This document shows, one piece after another, positions 26,337-34,691 of a stretch of DNA of 64,000 bases (position 1 is its first letter; every line of letters begins with the position of its first letter). A program made the translations under genes and the position numbers. The stretch covers positions 1,736,001-1,800,000 of the forward strand of contig NC_016887.1 of the NCBI RefSeq assembly GCF_000284035.1, given 5' to 3'. Below the pieces are notes generated by a model. The model worked only from the letters and a program-made list of their open reading frames with translations, did no database searches and was not told the origin of the DNA. Source of the DNA: Nocardia cyriacigeorgica GUH-2 (GTDB lineage: Bacteria; Actinomycetota; Actinomycetes; Mycobacteriales; Mycobacteriaceae).

Positions 26337-27047
26337 CTATGGGTGCTGGAGGAGGGCAATGTAGTCCGAGAATGCCCGGGTAAGTGCATCGAGTGCCGCT
26401 TTCCCTTTGGTGTCGGTGGCTGCTGAGGGACGTCCGATGATGCCATTGCTGGTGTACGCGCCCATGCCGAGTAGATGGAGATGCTGCCGGGCCGGAGCGT
26501 CGTGGTCGGAGTCCCGGAAGGAAGGCCGGACCAGCTCGGGTGCCGCGTGGAGCAGTATCGAGGTTTCGAGTTCGCCGCCGTGCATGTCGTCGTGGGAGTC
26601 GGTGTCCATCCCGGCGGCGACCCGGGCTTGGTTCCAATCGTCGCGGCCGGGGTAGATGACCACGTTGCGGCCGGTGATGTTCGCTTCCTGGGCGATGTTA
26701 TTGAGGACGTAGTTGCCTCCGTGTGCATTGACCAGCACCAGAGTGGTGATGCCGGAGCGCGCGAGGGAGGCGCGGATATCGGTGATCACCGCGGTGAGGG
26801 TGGTGTGGCTGAGGCTGAGGGTGCCGGCGAACTGTTCGTGCTCATGGGAGCAGGAGATGGTCACTGGTGGCAGGAGGAAGAGGGGATAGGCGTCGGCAAG
26901 GGCGCGGGCGATCAGGCAGGCGATGATCGTGTCCGTGGAGAGCGGGAGGTGGTCACCGTGCTGTTCGAAGCTGCCGACCGGCAAGACCGCAATCGTCGGC
27001 ATGGCGCGGGCGATGTCGGTCGAGGTTGCGGTGGTGATCAGCTCCAC
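26337..27047 (-). CDS. Creatininase-family metallohydrolase (MftE-like)
   Basis: 236 aa from a GTG at 27047 with AGGAG 8 nt upstream. GSFEQHGDHLPLSTD carries the metal-binding Glu, His and Asp, and NAHGGN with HGGELET the remaining ligands of the creatininase fold, which cleaves amide bonds with a dinuclear metal site. MftE of mycofactocin maturation belongs here, but mftA-D are not nearby, so another amidohydrolase role is equally likely. It follows the XRE/TPR regulator by 20 nt on the same strand. Confidence 0.8.
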   Translation of the reverse strand: MELITTATSTDIARAMPTIAVLPVGSFEQHGDHLPLSTDTIIACLIARALADAYPLFLLPPVTISCSHEHEQFAGTLSLSHTTLTAVITDIRASLARSGITTLVLVNAHGGNYVLNNIAQEANITGRNVVIYPGRDDWNQARVAAGMDTDSHDDMHGGELETSILLHAAPELVRPSFRDSDHDAPARQHLHLLGMGAYTSNGIIGRPSAATDTKGKAALDALTRAFSDYIALLQHP

Positions 27048-27067
27048 TCGGAGGGCTCCTACTCTCG

Positions 27068-28447
27068 CTAGGGATGCGCACGTTGCACGGCACGGACGCA
27101 GTGCGCCAGCTCCCGGGCAATATCCGGCTGGCCCGCCGCGACCAGGACGTTTTCGGTGGCGTGTAGCTGTGCCAGTGTTCGGTGCGACCGGGTGTCGGCG
27201 ACGATGGTAGCCGCGTAACTCGCCGCCTCCAGGGTCTCCTCCCACGAACCTACTCCGGCATAGGCGGTGCACAGGCGCGCAAGCCCCATCCCGAGGTCGC
27301 GGCGGCTTTCGGTGCTCCACGCGGCCAAGCGCGGCTGGAGGATCGCCAGAGCTTGCTCGGGTTGCCCGAGTCCGATCCAGCAGTGCGCAGCCTCCATCGT
27401 GACGTACTCCGGTGAGCAGTAGCCGGCGAGATCATCCGGATCAGTAGTCGCTTCCGCTGCGGCTTCAGTGGCGCGGGCCAGCGCGTCGACACATTCCCGC
27501 ATGTCCTCGCGCGCCTTCGAGTGGGTCGCGCGTAGGGCTGAAACATGGGCCCGTTGGCGAAGGAGTGCGGCTTGTTGGCGTGAGGTGAGCGCAGCGGAAT
27601 GGGCCAGCGCGGCGTCGATGAATTGTTTCGCCTTGCTCGGGTCGCCGGCATCGGTGGCGATGTTCGAGCTGCGCATCAGCGTGTACGCGCGGAACTGGGC
27701 ATCCTCGGCATGCTGTGCGTGGTTCAGCGCGATTCGGGACCAGTGGCCAGCGGTGTCGAGGTCTCCGCAGTCCTGATAGAGCCAGCTCAGGAATTCGGCG
27801 TAGCGGCCTGCGGTGTATAGCAGCCGGTGGGGTCCGCGATTTCGGGCGGAGGTCAGCCGGTCATTGATGAAGGCGAAGTCATGGCGGACGACTTCGATCA
27901 CGCCGTGTGGTCCGGCCAGTTGGTCACGGGCGGAGTACCCGCCTAGATTGGTGAGCAGGGTGTCGGCCAACTGGTCCTCCGTGGGGGCGGATACCAACGC
28001 CGCGAGTCGCGGGGGGAGCAGGCTGGGTTTCCTCGGCGAACGCGCTGGCGAGACGTTCTCGTCAGGTGGGGTGGGCAGGTCGAACCAGAGGAGCGCCGGC
28101 GGTATTCGAAGCGTGCGGGCGTGACTGATGAGTGTGTTGAGGTTGGACACCGGCACGCGACCTGTCTCGATGCGAGAGAGGTATCCCTGGGTGATCGACA
28201 GCCACCGCGCCATGTCCTGCTGGGACACCGTTCGCGCGTGGTACGGGTGGTATCGGAACGCGCGGATCACCGCACCGATATCGCGAGCATCCAGTGCCCG
28301 GCGCAGGTCGCCCGACCACCACGCATGGTCAGGCAGGTCTGGCACCTGGTCAGCGTTTCCTCGGCACCTCACGCACAGCATCGTCGACCCGGGACGGCCG
28401 CCGCACCATGGGCATCGGTCATTCGGGACGTGAGGATCAGTGATCAT
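27068..28447 (-). CDS. XRE-family regulator with zinc-ribbon N-terminus and TPR-like C-terminus
   Basis: 459 aa. The N-terminus has two CxxC pairs (CPWCGG, CVRCRG). A Cro/C1 helix-turn-helix follows (SQQDMARWLSITQGYLSRIE, about 74-95). The C-terminal two thirds is a helical TPR-like array (AGHWSRIALNHAQHAE, AKQFIDAALAHS, ALAILQPRLAAW). This is the large actinobacterial XRE type that is often adjacent to SAM-dependent methyltransferases, as here (28700, divergent). ATG at 28447 with a purine-rich GGGAAGG before it. Confidence 0.85.
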   Translation of the reverse strand: MITDPHVPNDRCPWCGGRPGSTMLCVRCRGNADQVPDLPDHAWWSGDLRRALDARDIGAVIRAFRYHPYHARTVSQQDMARWLSITQGYLSRIETGRVPVSNLNTLISHARTLRIPPALLWFDLPTPPDENVSPARSPRKPSLLPPRLAALVSAPTEDQLADTLLTNLGGYSARDQLAGPHGVIEVVRHDFAFINDRLTSARNRGPHRLLYTAGRYAEFLSWLYQDCGDLDTAGHWSRIALNHAQHAEDAQFRAYTLMRSSNIATDAGDPSKAKQFIDAALAHSAALTSRQQAALLRQRAHVSALRATHSKAREDMRECVDALARATEAAAEATTDPDDLAGYCSPEYVTMEAAHCWIGLGQPEQALAILQPRLAAWSTESRRDLGMGLARLCTAYAGVGSWEETLEAASYAATIVADTRSHRTLAQLHATENVLVAAGQPDIARELAHCVRAVQRAHP

Positions 28448-28699
28448 TCGGGCCTTCCCCTTGCCGGGACCATATTCCTCGGATGAATAAGACCTATTCA
28501 TTTTCGGCGCTTCTACGCCTGTTCTCGCATCCACAGAATCGTAGCCAAGAACCAGCAGCCCAACAGGTTTCAACCCAGCGGGCCAAAAGATCGAGTAGCC
28601 AGAGCGTCGCACTGCTCCAGGCCGAGGCGCGGACGTCTCAGCCCGGAGCGCGTCCCGTCGCTGTTAGCCCGCGAGTTGAGTTGATCGAGTGAGGAATAC

Positions 28700-29623
28700 A
28701 TGTCTTCTCCTGTGTCGCTGACCGGAGTGCGAGCGCCCGTCGGTGTGGATACCAGCCGGGCGAGTATCGCCCGCGTCTATGACTACTCGTTGGGCGGCAA
28801 GGACAACTACGACGTCGATCGCGCTGCGTTCGAACAAATCCTCCGGGTAGCGCCACGGCAGCGTGATGTGTCGAAGATGAACCGTCGTTGGCTGCATCGA
28901 GTAGCCAGGTACCTGGCCGGGGTAGCCGGCATCGACCAGTTCCTGGATATCGGCGCCGGACTCCCGACAGCCTGCAACACCCACGAGATCGTTCGAGAGC
29001 AGAACCCGTGCGCGACGGTCGTGTACGTGGACAACGATCCCGTCTGCATCGCGCACGGGCAGGCAATGCTCGCGAGAAACGACTACACGCGGTTCGTGCC
29101 CGCGGATCTGACCAAGCCGGACACGGTGCTCGGGAATGACGAAGTCTCCCGTTACCTCGACCTCGAGCGCCCGTTGGGGTTGATTCTGTGCGGGATTCTG
29201 CATCACGTCGACGATGAACTCGATCCCGTCGGCATCATGCGTCGATACACCGACGCGCTGCCGCCGGGTTCCTACGTTGCCATCACCCATTTTTGGAACC
29301 CGGATGACGGCTCCGACCTCGCGGATCTGGCGGTGCGACTGCAGCGGCAGTTCGTGGAGATGGGCTTGGGTTCGGGATGGTATCGCACGCGAGAACAGCT
29401 CATGTCGTACTTCGGTGGTCTGGAGCTGATCAAGCCTGGTCTGGTGGAGCTCGAGGAGTGGTGGCCGATGGGACCGTCAGTGCGCGAGCGGTTCCCGGAA
29501 GAACGGCTGATGCTCGGCGGGGTCGCCATCAAGAAGTCGTCGTCAGTGGCGGGGAACCCCTTCATCCGGCGAAATGCTGACGCTCAGCGCCAGCGCTCGC
29601 ACGAAACCTGCTGGCGTTACTGA
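28700..29623 (+). CDS. SAM-dependent methyltransferase (DUF574/Methyltransf_19 type)
   Basis: 307 aa. RVYDYSLGGKDNYDVDR is the hallmark start of this actinobacterial family, followed by the SAM-binding FLDIGAGLPT and VYVDNDP. The long family is large in Streptomyces and Nocardia and commonly paired with XRE regulators; substrates are unknown. The C-terminal 25 residues after KKSSS are atypical and may be a divergent tail. Start at 28700 with GAGGA immediately upstream. Confidence 0.85.
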   Translation: MSSPVSLTGVRAPVGVDTSRASIARVYDYSLGGKDNYDVDRAAFEQILRVAPRQRDVSKMNRRWLHRVARYLAGVAGIDQFLDIGAGLPTACNTHEIVREQNPCATVVYVDNDPVCIAHGQAMLARNDYTRFVPADLTKPDTVLGNDEVSRYLDLERPLGLILCGILHHVDDELDPVGIMRRYTDALPPGSYVAITHFWNPDDGSDLADLAVRLQRQFVEMGLGSGWYRTREQLMSYFGGLELIKPGLVELEEWWPMGPSVRERFPEERLMLGGVAIKKSSSVAGNPFIRRNADAQRQRSHETCWRY

Positions 29624-29656
29624 TTTCTCAATCTCCAATGCACGAAGGGCTGAGTA

Positions 29657-30841
29657 ATGGAAAGTGGCCAACTGAAATTGTCGTGCCCGCTGCAATATCC
29701 GTTCGGACAGCGGCACGCGATGGACCTCGAACCGGAGTATCGCCACTGCGGACCGGTCACCCTGGTGCAGTTGCCCAATGGTGCCACTGGTTGGCTGGTC
29801 ACCGATCACGGGCTGGTGCGCCAGGTGCTGGCCGACTCCCGCTTTTCCCGGGAACGGGCGAATCAGCCGCATGTAGCGCGCCTCTCGACCGAGGTGCTGC
29901 CTCCGGAGGCGATTCTGGCGACCGACCCGCCGCGGCATACCCGCTTGCGGACATTGATCGCGCCGATGTTCGCCCCGCGCCGGGTAGCTGCGATCGCGCC
30001 GGGGGCGAGTGAGCTGGCGCATCGGCTTGTCGATGAGTTCATCGCTGGTGGCGAGCCTGCCGACATTGTGTCCGGGTTCGCCGAGCCGTTCGCTGCCTCG
30101 GTGATCTGCGACATGTTCGCAGTCCCTGAGTGCTTCCGCCGAGAGATCTTCCTGCTGGGTGACGCGCTCAGTGCCCGTGACGCGACACCGGAGACACTGG
30201 CGGCGGCGCGCTCGCAGTGCGAAGAGCTGACCCGAGAGATGGCCGCGCAGAACCCGATCGGCCTGTTCGGGCTGCTGGGTCAATCCGAGGAAACCGACGC
30301 CGAAGTGCTGAACCTGGTCATCGCCTGCCTGATCGGTGGCCGGGGCACAGCGACGGTCTTCCTGTCCAGCGCGGTGTTCACTCTGCTTCGCGACCCGCGA
30401 CGGTTCCATCAGCTGATCGAGCAGCCCACCTTGATCCCTTCTGCGGTGGAGGAGCTTCTGCGGTTCGTGCCGGCCGGAGTCGGCGGCGGATTCACCCGCG
30501 CGGCAACCACCGATGTGCAGCTCGGGCCCGTGTTGGTCCGCGCCGGGGAGGCAGTCATCCCCGTCACTCACGCTGCCAGCCGCGACCCGAAGGTCTTCGA
30601 CGACCCGGACACCTTCGTGCTCGACCGCGGGACGCGGCTGCCGCATCTCGCGTTCGGGCACGGCACTCATTTCTGCGTCGGTGCGGGCCTGGCCCGGTTG
30701 GAAGCACGGATAGCCCTGGAGGCTTTGACCACCCGGTTGCCGGGGCTGCGACTCGCCGATCCCGCCGATGGCGGGACCTGGCGGGCGGGCCGGGTGGTGC
30801 GCTCCCTCGAACGATTGGACGTGGCATGGACGCGAGACTGA
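29657..30841 (+). CDS. Cytochrome P450
   Basis: 394 aa. The haem loop is FGHGTHFCVGAGLARLEA with Cys at about 340, and ExxR is in VEELLRF. The I-helix reads LIGGRGTATVFLSS, so the usual acid before Thr (AGxET) is replaced by Arg-Gly, which is unusual and may affect oxygen activation. It overlaps by 16 nt the ferredoxin-fusion gene that probably supplies electrons. Confidence 0.9.
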   Translation: MESGQLKLSCPLQYPFGQRHAMDLEPEYRHCGPVTLVQLPNGATGWLVTDHGLVRQVLADSRFSRERANQPHVARLSTEVLPPEAILATDPPRHTRLRTLIAPMFAPRRVAAIAPGASELAHRLVDEFIAGGEPADIVSGFAEPFAASVICDMFAVPECFRREIFLLGDALSARDATPETLAAARSQCEELTREMAAQNPIGLFGLLGQSEETDAEVLNLVIACLIGGRGTATVFLSSAVFTLLRDPRRFHQLIEQPTLIPSAVEELLRFVPAGVGGGFTRAATTDVQLGPVLVRAGEAVIPVTHAASRDPKVFDDPDTFVLDRGTRLPHLAFGHGTHFCVGAGLARLEARIALEALTTRLPGLRLADPADGGTWRAGRVVRSLERLDVAWTRD

Positions 30842-31581
30842 TCATCGACCACAACCGCTGCGCGGGCACCGGAGTGTGCCTGCCGATCGCCACCGACCAC
30901 CTCCAGCTCGTCGACGGCCTCGCCACGGCCACCGGCGACGGCACTATGGTGTGCATCGAGAAGGCCCGCGCCGCGGCCGCCTGCTGCCCTAACGATGCGA
31001 TCACGGTGTGCGAGCGGGAACCGACAGGACTCGGGCATGATTCGCCGATCGTGACTCTGGGCCCGCCGGGGACCGATGCCGAGGCCGAAGCCTGCCGGCA
31101 CGCATCGGTAGTGCGCCTGGTGGATTCTTTCGCCGACGCCATGGCGGCCGCGGCCGAGGGTGGAGTGCGGGCGCTGGTCGCGGCTGGATACCTGACTTTG
31201 GACGCGCACGACCGGACCACCGATTCTTGGGTTGATCAGCACTTCACGCATAGCGGGGTATTGCGGCTGCACCGCTGCTGGGAGAGCTTGACCAAGCCGA
31301 TGTGTCTCGCGGTCCGGCGTGATCTGCCGCGCTCGGCACCGGTGGAGAGTGTGGCCGCCCATCCGGCGACCCGGATCTTCGCCAACCGGCACGCACCGGG
31401 AGCCAAGCTGGTGTCGGTGAACGCCAAGCCGCTGGCCGCCCGCGCGGCCGCTCACGGTGAGGTCGACGCCTGCATCGCCTCGGTCGATGTGGTCGCCCGA
31501 TACCCGCAGCTCGAGGTTCGTGTCGAGTGGCAGCCGACGATGGTGTGGCTGCTCTACGGCAAGGACAGCGGCGATGAGTGA
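30826..31581 (+). CDS. Ferredoxin fused to a prephenate-dehydratase-like domain
   Basis: 251 aa. Residues 1-67 are a small P450-type ferredoxin: DHNRCAGTGVC then CCPNDAI supply the Cys ligands of a 3Fe-4S or 4Fe-4S cluster. Residues about 74-245 resemble the substrate domain of prephenate dehydratases and BacA-like prephenate decarboxylases: VTLGPPGTDAEAEA at the start, AAHPATRIFA and ARAAAHGEVDACIAS later. Start ATG lies inside the P450 end (16-nt overlap), so P450 and partner are co-translated. This domain combination is not one I recognise. Fold assignment of the second half is moderate; catalysis is not proven. Confidence 0.7.
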   Translation: MDARLIIDHNRCAGTGVCLPIATDHLQLVDGLATATGDGTMVCIEKARAAAACCPNDAITVCEREPTGLGHDSPIVTLGPPGTDAEAEACRHASVVRLVDSFADAMAAAAEGGVRALVAAGYLTLDAHDRTTDSWVDQHFTHSGVLRLHRCWESLTKPMCLAVRRDLPRSAPVESVAAHPATRIFANRHAPGAKLVSVNAKPLAARAAAHGEVDACIASVDVVARYPQLEVRVEWQPTMVWLLYGKDSGDE

Positions 31582-31864
31582 ACCGCGTACGGTGGCGATA
31601 CTCGGCGCCGGGATCATGGCCAACGCCGTCGCAGCCCGCCTGGATGCTCACGGTTTCGAGCTGCGCCGCTACAACTGCACCACTGCCGCGATCGACGGGC
31701 CCGCCATCGTGTGCGCGTCAGCGGCGCAGGCGGCCGAGGAAGCGGTGTTCCCTGTCAAGTCTGGCTGTGTTGCCGAACGGACTGACGAGAGGTCGTTGCC
31801 GAGACTGAGCTGCCCGAATTCTCCGCCTGTGTTGTCGGTGCCCGACCGTATGGTGGTCGCGTGA
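31574..31864 (+). pseudogene. Truncated NAD(P)-binding dehydrogenase N-terminus
   Basis: 96 aa open frame. VAILGAGIMANAVAARLDAH and the following strand are a Rossmann start like those of 6-phosphogluconate-dehydrogenase/imine-reductase-type enzymes, normally about 280-300 aa. Similarity ends at about residue 58 (base 31747), after which the frame reads unrelated sequence. It overlaps the ferredoxin-fusion gene by 8 nt, so it was the next gene of that operon before the recombinase element truncated it. Confidence 0.65.
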
Positions 31865-32163
31865 CCGATATAGCCCCACTCGCCGCTTCGACTCGGGCGG
31901 TGTTCGGTGCGCCGGGCGTGCATGCTGTCGTGCGGTCCGGGCGGACGGTTCATGCGGTCCGCCTCGGGCAATGGGTCGGGGACGAGGAAGTGCCCGAACT
32001 TCTCTGTCACACGGGTGTCGCGGGCTGGTCGCCGACAGCGTTGGCACCGACTAGAGCGGAAGTCACCTGCGCTCGATGCCTGCGCCGGATCGGTCAGTCC
32101 AGCACTGTGTCCCGGCAGCTGCTGCTGTTCGGCAACGACGAGGAACCCGCCGCGGCCGGATAG
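31861..32163 (+). CDS. Small Cys-containing hypothetical protein, element-associated
   Basis: 100 aa from a GTG at 31861. The C-terminal part has LLCHTG and CARCLRRIG, which could bind a metal. No family is recognised. It converges on the TnpC-like gene with a gap of only 6 bp, so it probably belongs to the recombinase element. The start overlaps the end of the truncated dehydrogenase frame, which is probably accidental. Confidence 0.5.
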   Translation: MTDIAPLAASTRAVFGAPGVHAVVRSGRTVHAVRLGQWVGDEEVPELLCHTGVAGWSPTALAPTRAEVTCARCLRRIGQSSTVSRQLLLFGNDEEPAAAG

Positions 32164-32169
32164 CGGGCA

Positions 32170-32571
32170 TCAGTTCGTCTCGGGATTGAGCGGGATGACG
32201 GTTCGCATGCTGCGCCCGGACGTGTGGGTAAGGCGGTCGTTTTCGACGGTGAGGACGTTGACGATTCGCGCGAATGCTTCGACGGATTGTTCGAGCTCAT
32301 GGATCTTCTTGCGGGCTTCGGTGAGTTTGCGCCGGGTGGAATCGAGTTCGTCGCGCAGTTGCTGTTCGCTGGCGGGGGTGTGTCCTTGCGCGCGGACGCG
32401 GGCGTAGAACTCCTCTTTGAGGTCGGTGTGGCGGTGGGTGAGGACGTGGCGTTTGACGTCGGCCTCGGCGGCCAGGGCGACGACGGTGAGAGCGCCGTCG
32501 GATCGTAGCGGGGTCCCGGCCAGCAGCCGGTCGATCGCGGCGCGGATCTGGCTGCGTTGGTCGGTGGTCAT
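32170..32571 (-). CDS. TnpC-like accessory protein (coiled coil)
   Basis: 133 aa. An N-terminal helical region (QIRAAIDRLLAGTPLRSDG) with a wHTH-like look is followed by a long charged coiled coil (EQQLRDELDSTRRKLTEARK, IHELEQSVEAFARIVNVL). This matches TnpC of Tn554, which sets transposition frequency and orientation together with the tyrosine recombinases. The ATG overlaps the preceding recombinase stop (ATGA). Confidence 0.7.
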   Translation of the reverse strand: MTTDQRSQIRAAIDRLLAGTPLRSDGALTVVALAAEADVKRHVLTHRHTDLKEEFYARVRAQGHTPASEQQLRDELDSTRRKLTEARKKIHELEQSVEAFARIVNVLTVENDRLTHTSGRSMRTVIPLNPETN

Positions 32572-34691
32572 CGTGGCTCCGGATCGGTGGTTGTGATGCG
32601 GGTGCGGTCGTGGGTGTCGGCAAGCTCGATCAGTGAGGCGGCGCGGTGTTTCAGCCGCTCGGCGACAGGCTGCGGGACGAGCGGCGAATCAGCCTGGGCG
32701 CGGATCTGGTTTGCCGCTGTGCGTAGTTGTCGGGCGTGGGTGTCGGTGCGGGCGATGTTCGAGCAGTTGGTGTGGCAGCGGTCCAGGCTCGGTGTTGGGG
32801 TGGGCCCGCTGGCGTTGGCGGGGTTGCAGAGGGCCTTGCCGGGGTCGTAGTTGCAGGCGAGGTAGGCGTCGGCGTTGTCGAACACGGTCAGCGCCGGATC
32901 CGCCAGCAGGGCTTTGGCCTGCCGGGGTGTGGTGACCAGACCGCCGAAGCGGTCGTGCTGCTCGTGCGCGGCGCGGATCAGCCGCCGGGCGGCGGGCCCG
33001 GAGACGCCCTCTCCGTGGTCGAGGGCGTCGTGGACCTCGCTGAGTTGTTCGGCGACCGCGCGAGCGGTTTCCAGGTCCAGCAGCTCGTGGATGCCGTCGC
33101 GTTGGCGGGTGGCGTAGCCCTCGCTGATCACCGTGCGCATGTGCCCGTATTGGACCGCGAGGGCGACCAGGCCGCCGGGTCGGCGGGCGATGTGCCAGGC
33201 CAGGCTCCGCCGGAACCGGGCGGTGCCGATGTTGCCGTGCGGGTCGGCAGGGATAGCGACCCCGCGGCCGTGCTTGGCGGTGTGCTCGTTGACCCAGTCG
33301 ACGAAACCCTCGACCCACTGGACGACGGTGCCGCGAACCGGCGACCGGCCCTGCCTTTCACCGCGCTGGGCGGGAAACAGTAGTCCGGCAGGGCCGTTGA
33401 GGCGTTCCAGGACCCTGATGGCGGTGACCACGGGTGGAACTGCAACCCAGGGGACTTCGCGCAACTCACCAGCGGAGCGATGATTGCCGTCGGCGTCGCG
33501 GGCGGTCTTGAAATGCCGTGCATGGATGAGATGGCGACGGCCGCCGGAGCTGTCGTCGCGGCCTGGCCGTGGTTCGGGGCAGCAGCCGACTTCGAGGGCG
33601 AGTACTTCGCTCGGGCGCATCCCAGTCAGGTAGGCGATGACCACGAAGCACGCGGTGGTCAGCAGCCGGACGAATGGCTCGACCTGGTCGAAGTCGATGG
33701 CGCTGACCCAGGGATCGCCCTCGATCAAGCCGGTGATCGGGATGTCGAGCGGACAACGTCCGGGGTTGGTCTTGCGATAGCGCTGCCAGCGTGGAGTCTT
33801 CAGAACGCGGTGGACCTTCTTGTGCGGGGTGCCGGTGATCGCGGCGACATAGGTGGCCGCGGCGCCCGATCGGAGGGTGGTATGCGTGGGCAAGGGTTTC
33901 CCGGTTGCCTCCAGATCTGCGAGGTAGGCGATCAGTGCCGGCGGCGTTCCGCGGGGCAGGTCGGTGTCGGGTGTCTGGGCGACGACTCGCCGCAGTCGTT
34001 GTTCCTCGGCTCGGGCCGCGAGGATGTCGTCGGCGAACTCTTCAGTGAACTTCAATGCCCAGATCAGCAGCGGACCCATGGTGGCCGGGCTGATCGGCTC
34101 GGTCGAGTTCTCACCGGCGGCAGTGGCCGCGGGCAGATAGTCGTCGAAACCTTCGGTCTCCCAGGGCGGGACGCCGATGCGCGAGCGGGTCGGCAGGTAA
34201 GGCGCGAACGCGCGGAGCCGGGTCAGCGCGATGAGGTGGCTCGTGGCGGTGTTGCGCGCGACTTTACGGGTCTTGACCACGTAGTTTCCGTAGTCGGCAA
34301 GGACATCGGTGGTTGCTTGGGCCAGTTCGGTGATGCCGCGCTCGCTGAGCCAAGTTGCGAATACCCGCCAGGTCATGGCGGTGCCGAACATCCGTTGAGG
34401 GCTCAGCCGCGCCCGCATTGTCGAGCCTCCACGAGTGAGCACCGTGTCCGGGACCGGGAAGTTCAGCAGCGCCCAGACCGCGTGACGGAACTGCTCACGC
34501 AACTCCGCAGGGAAAGTCTGCCACTGAATCCGGTCGCTGGTAGTCGACGGATTGTCACTGATGAATGTCAGCGACCAGACCGGATCACCGAATCGGGGGA
34601 TGAGCTCGCGGCGTTGTTCGGTGACCGTTGCCGGATCGACCACCGGATCGGCGGGAGCGGGCAGAGCTGGTTGCCGCCATGGTGCGGTCAC
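32568..34691 (-). CDS. Tyrosine recombinase (third of the trio)
   Basis: 707 aa from a GTG at 34691 overlapping the upstream recombinase stop (GTGA). Catalytic-domain landmarks: LTGMRPSEVLALE (Arg I), a Lys in the HFKTARD strand, RFRRSLAWHI and QYGHMRTVISEGYA with His and the candidate nucleophile Tyr. Arg II is in RFRRS, without the typical HxxR His. A Cys-bearing tail (LACNYDPGKALC, CHTNCSN) may bind zinc. It corresponds to the largest Tn554-type recombinase. Confidence 0.8.
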   Translation of the reverse strand: MTAPWRQPALPAPADPVVDPATVTEQRRELIPRFGDPVWSLTFISDNPSTTSDRIQWQTFPAELREQFRHAVWALLNFPVPDTVLTRGGSTMRARLSPQRMFGTAMTWRVFATWLSERGITELAQATTDVLADYGNYVVKTRKVARNTATSHLIALTRLRAFAPYLPTRSRIGVPPWETEGFDDYLPAATAAGENSTEPISPATMGPLLIWALKFTEEFADDILAARAEEQRLRRVVAQTPDTDLPRGTPPALIAYLADLEATGKPLPTHTTLRSGAAATYVAAITGTPHKKVHRVLKTPRWQRYRKTNPGRCPLDIPITGLIEGDPWVSAIDFDQVEPFVRLLTTACFVVIAYLTGMRPSEVLALEVGCCPEPRPGRDDSSGGRRHLIHARHFKTARDADGNHRSAGELREVPWVAVPPVVTAIRVLERLNGPAGLLFPAQRGERQGRSPVRGTVVQWVEGFVDWVNEHTAKHGRGVAIPADPHGNIGTARFRRSLAWHIARRPGGLVALAVQYGHMRTVISEGYATRQRDGIHELLDLETARAVAEQLSEVHDALDHGEGVSGPAARRLIRAAHEQHDRFGGLVTTPRQAKALLADPALTVFDNADAYLACNYDPGKALCNPANASGPTPTPSLDRCHTNCSNIARTDTHARQLRTAANQIRAQADSPLVPQPVAERLKHRAASLIELADTHDRTRITTTDPEPR

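Noticed and set aside
25952..26728. 258-aa minus-strand frame
   Set aside because: Pro/Ser/Thr-rich out-of-frame reading overlapping the creatininase-like gene.
26337..27047. Mycofactocin locus (mftE)
   Set aside because: The creatininase fold fits, but no mftA precursor peptide, radical SAM mftC or other mft genes are in the window.
28483..28692. 69-aa frame between the XRE and methyltransferase genes
   Set aside because: No ribosome site and Ser/Gln-rich sequence in the divergent promoter region; more likely untranslated.
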